Below, one piece after another: positions 23,241 through 28,174 of a stretch of 28,174 bases of DNA. How positions within the stretch are numbered: position 1 is the first letter of the stretch; each line of letters opens with the position of its first letter. Source of the stretch: an uncultured Erysipelotrichaceae bacterium (GTDB lineage: Bacteria > Bacillota_I > Bacilli_A > Erysipelotrichales > Erysipelotrichaceae). The position numbers and the translations under genes are program-made. The notes beneath the pieces are model-generated. The model saw only the letters and a list, made by a program, of their open reading frames with translations, did no database searches and was not told the DNA's origin. The stretch spans positions 1 through 28,174 of the forward strand of contig OMUX01000208.1 in NCBI GenBank assembly GCA_900314345.1, read 5' to 3'.

Positions 23241-24053
23241 CAAAATATAAGCACGTCTTTCTTCACTTCCGGATCATGGGCACAGAAGATGCCTTTGCAA
23301 TGGGGGTCTTTGCTCATATCCTGAATCCACTGCAGCACCTTCCTCATATTGCCCTTGTCATAGACAGGACCAGGAAGATTCAGGTTCTCCCAGGACTGCC
23401 GGTTATAGCTGTTGTCGCCCGTGAAGACCGCATAGTCTTCGCCGTCATGCACAAGGATCAGAACAGACCCTGCAGAATGTGTTGGGATGTAATAAATCAT
23501 GACAGAGCCATCGCCAAGGAAATCACAGCTCCTGCCGAACAGTGCATCACTGTCCTTGCGGAATGCATATCTGGCAAAGGAAATCCCTCCCAGAAGTGCC
23601 GGTTGTACCGTACGCCCTTGTATTGGAACCAGCGATTTCTTCTGCACTGACATAGAATGCCTTTGCATTTCTCACATCAGCCAATACGCTTGCATGATCG
23701 CAGTCAAGATGTGTCATCAGGACGGCATCGATGTCTGCAGGATCAACGCCCAGGGACTTGAGCTTGTGTCCCATGCCTTCATTCCTTCCAACCACAGGTT
23801 CACCGGCAAACCAGAGACTGAATCCTGAATGTTCCTTTGCATTGGTTTTACAGAGGTCACTTCAGCCGCAGTCGATCAGCAGCTTCTTCCCGTTCACTTC
23901 CACAAGGAATGCCTTCACCGGAACGGAGATCCTGTCCTTCCTGGACTGGAACAGTCCGGTATAGGCATACTCGAACTTCTTTACCGAACGGTTGGGTACT
24001 GCAGGAGAGACCAGCGTGGATCCGGTCTGGATCACATGTACCGTCACTGCCAT
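23240..24053 (-). pseudogene. Decayed metallo-beta-lactamase-fold hydrolase (lactonase-like)
   Basis: Three segments together form one MBL-fold protein of about 270 residues. MAVTVHVIQTGSTLVSP to LLIDCG ends at an in-frame TGA (23864-23862). The same frame resumes with SDLCKTNAKEHSGFSLWFAG and VLMTHLDCDHASVLADV, the metal-binding H-x-D-x-D-H-type motif. Between about 23632 and 23583 two frameshifts are needed, passing through a WFQYKGVRYNRHFWEG segment. The last frame carries IPTHSAGSVLILV, VFTGDNSY and IFCAHDPE. The N-terminal style and motif resemble the N-acyl-homoserine-lactonase-like branch. Its ATG overlaps the nitroreductase 3' end by ten bases, so it was the third gene of an arsR operon. 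With three lesions it is not expected to be functional. Confidence 0.8.
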
Positions 24054-24709
24054 TCGAAGTTCTCTTTTCCTGCACCAGCCTCAAAGTGATATTTCACAAT
24101 GCCAAGATCCACCCTGGAAAAGAAACCCATGCCCGCCTTCACACGAACCTTGTTTTCGTTCTGTGTGAACGTGAACTTCTGCTGGTTCACAGCAGTCGGG
24201 GCAAGCATGACTGCCTTCATGCCATTGCGGAACCACACCGGGGAATCCGGTGTCAGATTGCTGACCTTGCTGGTATCCCTGGACTTATGCTGAACACCCT
24301 GCGTCTTTCCATAGCCGATGGCAATGACAATAGCAAGTTTCTCTCCATCTCCGATCTGCATAACTTCAGGAATCTTCCTGAATGTCAGACCAACCCAGCA
24401 GGTATTGAGGCCAAGCATCTGGGCAAGCAATACCAATCTTTCTCCATAGTACCCGCATGTTTCATCCAGCTTGTCTGACTTTCTTCCGATCATGGCAATG
24501 TAGTTTGTCACACCGGTGAACTTTCCATAGTGTGCCATGGTACTGTCAAAAGCCTTCGGTTCATTGAGGATCAGCTGTACATGCAGTCCGCTTACCATGT
24601 TAATGTCTGCGATCTCAGCCTGCAGCTTTTCCACGGCATCTTTTTCCATCGGTCTTTCTTCATACTGTCTGACAGAATGTCTCTGTTCCATCGCTTCCTG
24701 AATGTTCAT
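24044..24709 (-). CDS. Nitroreductase-family FMN oxidoreductase
   Basis: A 221-residue protein. MNIQEAMEQRHSVRQYEERP carries the R-H-S-V-R-x-Y FMN-phosphate contact typical of the family. GYYGERLVLLAQMLGLNTCW and VGLTFRKIPEVMQI form the core helix/strand and dimer interface, and IAIGYGKTQG is the C-terminal strand motif. Members reduce nitro compounds, quinones or enones with NAD(P)H. AAGGAGGAG directly precedes the start at 24709; an in-frame codon at 24730 lacks this. It is co-transcribed with the ArsR-family gene (10 nt gap) and overlaps the MBL pseudogene, suggesting a stress- or xenobiotic-responsive unit. Confidence 0.9.
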   Translation of the reverse strand: MNIQEAMEQRHSVRQYEERPMEKDAVEKLQAEIADINMVSGLHVQLILNEPKAFDSTMAHYGKFTGVTNYIAMIGRKSDKLDETCGYYGERLVLLAQMLGLNTCWVGLTFRKIPEVMQIGDGEKLAIVIAIGYGKTQGVQHKSRDTSKVSNLTPDSPVWFRNGMKAVMLAPTAVNQQKFTFTQNENKVRVKAGMGFFSRVDLGIVKYHFEAGAGKENFEWQ

Positions 24710-24719
24710 ATTCTCCTCC

Positions 24720-25076
24720 TTATTTCTCACCGCTGCGGTCCGGCAGCGTCTTCATGATTTCCTGTGCATGCTTTGCCAGCACTTCCAGCTGAGCCATGGA
24801 CTCCTGTGCATCAAAAAAGTAATAGTTCTTGGTGCCTTCATGACGCACTTTGATGATGCCAGCTTCCTTCAGGATTCTGAGATGGTGGCTGACAGCAGGC
24901 CTGGACAGGTTTGTCATCTTAGTGATCTCATTGACTCTGAGCCCGCTGCAGTCCTTTCCCTCCTTCAGCATCTGCAGGATGATGTGCTCACGGTTTTCAT
25001 CGCCCAGCGCAATCAGCACTTTCTGATTCTTCTCAAACTCCTGTGCAAGTTTCTGTATTTCCTTGTCTGATCTCAT
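24720..25076 (-). CDS. ArsR-family winged-helix regulator
   Basis: A 118-residue protein. IALGDENREHIILQML is the N-terminal helix pattern. EITKMTNLSRPAVSHHLRIL is the helix-turn-helix, and KVRHEGTKNYYFFDA is the wing. The single Cys (CSGL, about residue 43) is not the metal-type CxC motif, so the signal is probably not arsenite. It most likely controls the following nitroreductase (and formerly the MBL hydrolase) together with itself. GGAAG precedes the ATG at 25076. An upstream palindrome overlaps its promoter. Confidence 0.9.
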   Translation of the reverse strand: MRSDKEIQKLAQEFEKNQKVLIALGDENREHIILQMLKEGKDCSGLRVNEITKMTNLSRPAVSHHLRILKEAGIIKVRHEGTKNYYFFDAQESMAQLEVLAKHAQEIMKTLPDRSGEK

Positions 25077-25103
25077 GCGCGCTTCCGTTCAAATTCTTAA
25101 ACC

Positions 25104-25140
25104 ATTATAGGCAGAAGAAGCCATTTATTCTCAATGAGAA
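25104..25140 (-). promoter_or_regulatory. arsR promoter with overlapping palindrome
   Basis: On the minus strand a perfect -10 TATAAT lies at 25109-25104 and a -35-like TTGAGA at 25134-25129 (19-bp spacer). The -35 is inside the perfect palindrome TTCTCA-A-TGAGAA (25128-25140), a likely ArsR operator. Confidence 0.45.
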
Positions 25141-25165
25141 AGAAAATCGAGACGAATGTCCCGAT
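25141..25165 (-). terminator. Intrinsic terminator of the EamA gene
   Basis: On the minus strand ATCGGGAC (25165-25158) pairs with GTCTCGAT (25153-25146, one G-U pair) around ATTC, followed by a TTTTCT run. The stem overlaps the last base of the EamA stop codon. Confidence 0.7.
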
Positions 25166-26085
25166 CACTTGTTGACGATATAGATGCCCAGGGAGACGAG
25201 CACCAGGGCAATGATGGTTGAGATACTGCCGGTTGTGCTTTCTCCTAACAGCAATGTTGATAGCAGTACACCGAACACCGGCGTGCTGAAGCCATACACG
25301 GTAACCGAGGATACCGGATTGTACTTGAGCAGGATCGTCCAGAAGGAATACGCTGCCGCAGAAACAACGGCAAGCCAGAGAAGCACCAGGATGCCTGGCA
25401 CCGTGATCACAGGAAGTCTTCCCCCGCCGATGACACCTGCCAGCACCATCAGCAGTCCGCCGATAATAAACTGGTATCCTGACAATGTCACAGGGTTTTC
25501 ATATTTCGAATACCGCTTGCCAAGCACGGTACTTGCCGCGTAGCTGAGTGTGGAAAGAAGGATCATGCCTTCACCGAAGAAGGAGAATGAGAACCGTTCT
25601 CCTTCCGCCCCGGACAAGTTCACAAGTACAACGCCCGCAAAGCCTATGACACAGCCAAGTATCTTGTTCATACGGAGCTTCTCCATGCGGAAGACAAGAG
25701 CAGAAAGGATGATTGCCGCAAACGTGCTTGTTGCCTCAATGATGGAGGACTTCACACCGGTGGTATTGGCTAGACCGATATAGAAGAACGTATACTGCAG
25801 GATCGTCTGGAACAGGCACAATACAAGAACCTTGTTCCAGTTCTCCTTCTTCGGCATCAGCATGTTCTTAGCGGTGATACTGCCGATGATCACCGTCAGG
25901 ATGCCTGCCAGTGTAAACCGGAATCCTGCAAACAGGATCTGTGAGAATGTATCCGCTGAAGCAATTGCAAACAAACGATAACCAATCTTGATGAACGGGA
26001 ATGCACTTCCCCACAAAAGACAGCACAGCAGTGCCATCAACGCTCTCCACACCGGGTTTGTCCAGAATCTTTCTTCCTTTTCCAT
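25165..26085 (-). CDS. EamA/DMT-family transporter (ten helices)
   Basis: A 306-residue drug/metabolite transporter with two EamA repeats. The first repeat opens ALMALLCCLLWGSAFPFIKI (about 15-34) and contains FRFTLAGIL. The second opens near FFGEGMILLSTLSYAASTVL and ends with STPVFGVLLSTLLLGE and STIIALVLVSLGIYIV. Such proteins usually export amino acids or metabolites; the substrate is unknown. The start ATG (26085) has no Shine-Dalgarno. A perfect -10 TATAAT (26100-26095) ends nine bases before it, so its mRNA probably has almost no leader. A 13-bp palindrome ATACAG-G-CTGTAT (26108-26120) lies just upstream. Confidence 0.92.
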   Translation of the reverse strand: MEKEERFWTNPVWRALMALLCCLLWGSAFPFIKIGYRLFAIASADTFSQILFAGFRFTLAGILTVIIGSITAKNMLMPKKENWNKVLVLCLFQTILQYTFFYIGLANTTGVKSSIIEATSTFAAIILSALVFRMEKLRMNKILGCVIGFAGVVLVNLSGAEGERFSFSFFGEGMILLSTLSYAASTVLGKRYSKYENPVTLSGYQFIIGGLLMVLAGVIGGGRLPVITVPGILVLLWLAVVSAAAYSFWTILLKYNPVSSVTVYGFSTPVFGVLLSTLLLGESTTGSISTIIALVLVSLGIYIVNK

Positions 26086-26123
26086 AATGCCTGCATTATA
26101 CCGCTGAATACAGGCTGTATGAC

Positions 26124-26546
26124 TCAGAAACCAAGGGAAGAAATCCAGTCAGACACATCGCTTTCCGAGGTACTGCCGTTCATTCTTCTTCCTTCCAGCC
26201 ATGTGCCGCCATTGGCCAGTGCCTGCAGATTGGCCTGTTCTGTACCGATGCCGCTGCCGACTGATGTTGCAAAGGGAATCATGGTCTTTCCACCAAAGTC
26301 ATAGCTTTCCACAAAGGTATCAAGACTTCTCGGCTCCTTTCCCCACCAGATCGGGAAACCGAAAAAGACAATGTCATAGCTCTTTGCATCGATCCTGTTC
26401 TTCATTGCCGGTCTGGATTTCTCATCCTTCATCTCCAGCGTGCTACTGCTCTTCCCGTCCATCCAGTCAAGGTCTGCATCACTGTACAGTTCAGCAGGCA
26501 CAATCTCCCGCAGGTCTCCATGCACTGTATCCGTCAGTGTTTCCCG
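26124..26546 (-). pseudogene. Flavodoxin fragment lacking the N-terminal FMN-phosphate loop
   Basis: The frame reads HGDLREIVPAELYSDADLDW, then AKSYDIVFFGFPIWWGKEPR, YDFGGKTMIPFATSVGSG and SDVSDWISSLGF at the end, which is the middle and C-terminal part of a flavodoxin. The missing first 20-30 residues should hold the S/T-x-T-G-N-T phosphate-binding loop. Upstream, the same frame continues as RETLTDTV straight from the stop codon of the MATE gene, so a deletion seems to have joined the two genes. The only start is a GTG near 26525, which cannot restore the loop. It is probably non-functional as a flavodoxin. Confidence 0.7.
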
Positions 26547-27962
26547 TCAGGCTTCCACCGTCGCCGGTGCCGAAGCATCCAGCTCCTTGCAGGTATTCCT
26601 TACAAGTACGATTCCGATGGCAAACGTCAGGATATCGGATACCGGCATGGAATACAGAACACCATCCAGACCGAAGAATAACGGCAGCAGCAATGCAAAG
26701 CCAACACCGAAGACCACTTCACGTACCAGAGACAGCAGTGTGGATTCCTTTGCCTTGCCCAGTGCCTGCAGGTAGATGAATGTTCCCTTGTTGAAGGTAG
26801 CCAGCGGCATCATGCAGAGATACAGACGGAAGGACTTTACAGCAAAGTCGGTATAGTACTGGCTTTCGTTTGCAGCACCGAAGAGATTAATAAGATACTG
26901 CGGGAAAAATTCCACAATCACCAATGCGACTGCGCCTGTCGCAAGCTCGCCGATGAGCAGCTTTGTGAACAGTTCCTTTGCACGGTCCTTTCTTCCGGCA
27001 CCGATGTTATAGCCGACAACCGGGATGCAGCCGGCAGCCATGCCTACGGCAATGGAAATGACGATCTGGAAGAATTTCATGACAATGCCAACGACAGCCA
27101 TCGGAATCTGTGCATACTGTTCCATGCCGAAGACAGGATCCAGTGCACCGTACTTACGGATCATGTTGTTGACAGCCGCCATGGAGGCAACCAGGGAAAT
27201 CTGGGAAAGGAATGAAGTGATGCCAAGCGGCAGGAAACGCTTCATGAGATCACCGGAAAGCTTCCAGCAGCCCTTGTCCAGCTGCACTGCCTTCATATGT
27301 CGCATATACCAGATGGAAAGCACAGCCGTGATGACCTGGCCGATGACTGTAGCCACAGCCGCACCCATCATGCCCCACTTTGTGACATAGATGAACACCG
27401 GATCCAGGATAATGTTTGCAACACATCCGGCAAGCGTGGATACCATTGCAAATCTCGGACTTCCATCCGAACGGATGATCGGATTCAGAGCCTGGCCGAA
27501 CATGTAGAACGGAATACCGACCGTAATCCAGAACATGTATTCCCTGGCAAAGGCAAATGTCTGTTCGTTGACACTGCCGCCGAACATGGTGATCAGCTGG
27601 TCATCAAAGATCAGATACAGTGCAGTAACCACAAGGCTTGTGACAACACACAGGACAACTGCATTGCCTACGGTCCTGTTGGCTTCTTCCTTCCTGTTTC
27701 CGCCAAGGCAGATGCTCACGAATGCACATGCACCGTCACCGATCATGACGGCAAGTGCCAGTGCAACGATCGTCAGCGGGAATACAACGGTATTCGCCGC
27801 ATTTCCATAAGAGCCAAGATATGTGGCATTGGCAATGAAGATCTGGTCAACGATGTTATATAGCGCCGCAACCAGAAGTGAAATAATGCACGGGATTGAA
27901 TACTTGCGCATCAACTTACCTGTGCTTTCCGTGATGAGAAAACTGTTTGTCTGTTCTTCCAT
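26547..27962 (-). CDS. MATE-family efflux transporter (MepA-like, third of three)
   Basis: A 471-residue multidrug antiporter. STGKLMRKYSIPCIISLLVA and YNIVDQIFIANATYLGSYGN open the first half. Family markers include IGDGACAFVSICLGG and LNPIIRSDGSPRFAM. The second half starts near FLPLGITSFLSQISLVASMA and contains IPVVGYNIGAGRKDRAKELF. It would export cationic drugs by Na+/H+ exchange, as does MepA of Staphylococcus. The start at 27962 is supported by GGGAGTG; a codon at 27989 lies within the terminator U-run and is unlikely. An attenuator-like terminator and a short leader reading frame lie directly upstream. The C-terminus abuts a truncated flavodoxin. Confidence 0.93.
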   Translation of the reverse strand: MEEQTNSFLITESTGKLMRKYSIPCIISLLVAALYNIVDQIFIANATYLGSYGNAANTVVFPLTIVALALAVMIGDGACAFVSICLGGNRKEEANRTVGNAVVLCVVTSLVVTALYLIFDDQLITMFGGSVNEQTFAFAREYMFWITVGIPFYMFGQALNPIIRSDGSPRFAMVSTLAGCVANIILDPVFIYVTKWGMMGAAVATVIGQVITAVLSIWYMRHMKAVQLDKGCWKLSGDLMKRFLPLGITSFLSQISLVASMAAVNNMIRKYGALDPVFGMEQYAQIPMAVVGIVMKFFQIVISIAVGMAAGCIPVVGYNIGAGRKDRAKELFTKLLIGELATGAVALVIVEFFPQYLINLFGAANESQYYTDFAVKSFRLYLCMMPLATFNKGTFIYLQALGKAKESTLLSLVREVVFGVGFALLLPLFFGLDGVLYSMPVSDILTFAIGIVLVRNTCKELDASAPATVEA

Positions 27963-27987
27963 GTTCTTACACTCCCATCTAACAAAC

Positions 27988-28034
27988 AAAAAACGTGCTG
28001 CCTGTACGCCGGATTTACGCCGTTAGGCAACACG
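27988..28034 (-). terminator. Terminator in the MATE leader, candidate attenuator
   Basis: On the minus strand CGTGTTGCCT (28034-28025) pairs with AGGCAGCACG-type bases at 28003-27994 (one U-G pair), with a small inner stem and loop, followed by TTTTTT (27993-27988). The MATE Shine-Dalgarno follows within about 20 bases, and a promoter lies upstream at 28114-28085. Transcription of the pump therefore depends on reading through this stem. Confidence 0.7.
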
Positions 28035-28068
28035 CTTTCAGAGCTGATTCATATTCCAGAAGATTCAT
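28015..28068 (-). CDS. Possible 17-residue leader peptide of the MATE gene
   Basis: A short frame MNLLEYESALKACCLTA starts at 28068, about ten bases after the predicted transcription start. Its TAA (28017-28015) lies in the loop of the terminator. Ribosome position on this frame could therefore decide whether the stem forms, as in antibiotic-responsive leaders of resistance genes. AAGG abuts the ATG directly, which is too close for a good Shine-Dalgarno, so translation is uncertain. Confidence 0.3.
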   Translation of the reverse strand: MNLLEYESALKACCLTA

Positions 28069-28084
28069 CCTTGGAACGTGAGTA

Positions 28085-28114
28085 AGAATAGCACTGTTTT
28101 TCAGTGAATTTCAA
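28085..28114 (-). promoter_or_regulatory. Promoter of the third MATE gene with palindrome in the spacer
   Basis: On the minus strand, -35 TTGAAA (28114-28109) and -10 TATTCT (28090-28085) with an 18-bp spacer. Inside the spacer CACTG-AAAAA-CAGTG (28092-28106) is a perfect 5-bp inverted repeat, a position typical for repressors that block RNA polymerase. Confidence 0.45.
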
Positions 28115-28138
28115 AGGGTTTCTGATGTTTTTTCAAAT

Positions 28139-28174
28139 TTGACACTCCCACCACTAAAGTAGTGGGATTCTGAC
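28139..28174 (-). mobile_element. Right end of an IS200/IS605-type (TnpB) element, continuing beyond the window
   Basis: On the minus strand the window enters as GTCAGAATCCCAC and forms the 8-bp hairpin CCCACTAC-TTTA-GTGGTGGG (28147-28166), followed by AGTGTCAA at 28146-28139. The U-G pair (28161 with 28152) exists only in the minus-strand RNA. A subterminal hairpin followed by a GTCAA-like cleavage site is what I recall of the right end of many Bacillota IS605/IS1341-type elements, where it also forms the 3' end of the omega RNA. The tnpB gene itself would lie outside the window. Assignment is by pattern recall. Confidence 0.55.

Noticed and set aside
26108..26120. Palindrome ATACAG-G-CTGTAT upstream of EamA as an operator
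   Set aside because: It is plausible but short, and no linked regulator or second copy was seen; recorded only in the EamA entry.

Overview
The window looks like an ordinary chromosomal stretch of a low-to-medium GC Gram-positive (Bacillota), most likely an Erysipelotrichia-type gut or oral anaerobe. That placement rests on gene families and protein style only: Y-family polymerase with a YolD-like partner, short PUA-less ProB, SdpR/SdpI, an ECF S component, LarC and many MATE pumps. No rRNA, tRNA or CRISPR array was seen.

Layout. (1) 61-4302, minus: a GNAT-like gene downstream of a very large fused ABC ATPase/FtsX permease. (2) 4437-7662, minus: YolD-like protein, UmuC/UvrX-type polymerase and a DAACS symporter whose binding-site residues resemble neutral amino-acid carriers. 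(3) 7851-9728, minus: alpha/beta hydrolase and branched-chain aminotransferase (ilvE). (4) 9988-13300, minus: an ECF-type S component, two small unrecognised membrane proteins, LarC (nickel-pincer cofactor synthesis) and a decayed TetR gene. (5) 13412-15445, plus: a uridine-kinase-like P-loop protein and a MATE gene broken by one in-frame amber codon. (6) 15427-16544, minus: a pair of short chromate-transporter-family proteins, divergent from (7) proB-proA (16604-18636, plus). (8) 18744-21742, plus: a DUF234-type ATPase/nuclease-fold protein and a second MATE. (9) 21772-22676, minus: sdpR-sdpI. (10) 22772-23203, plus: an orphan with phage-like features. (11) 23240-25076, minus: arsR, nitroreductase and a decayed lactonase-like metallo-beta-lactamase gene. 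(12) 25165-27962, minus: EamA transporter, headless flavodoxin fragment and a third MATE with an attenuator-like leader.

Both edges carry parts of what looks like the 3' end of an IS200/IS605-type (TnpB) element. At the left edge there are two GNRA-loop hairpins and a third small stem; at the right edge there is a terminal hairpin followed by GTCAA. In both, G-U wobbles show that the RNA would be made from the minus strand. The window may therefore be a contig bounded by copies of one repeat.

Themes: many membrane exporters (three MATEs, an EamA, a large ABC), several local one-component regulators with visible palindromes (SdpR, ArsR), repeated gene decay (TetR, MATE, MBL, flavodoxin), several genes whose -10 box lies only 6-9 nt from the start codon (candidate leaderless mRNAs), and two places where an intrinsic terminator sits just ahead of a gene's Shine-Dalgarno (larC and the last MATE), suggesting attenuation. 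The best candidate for something undescribed is the ECF S / two small membrane proteins / LarC cluster.
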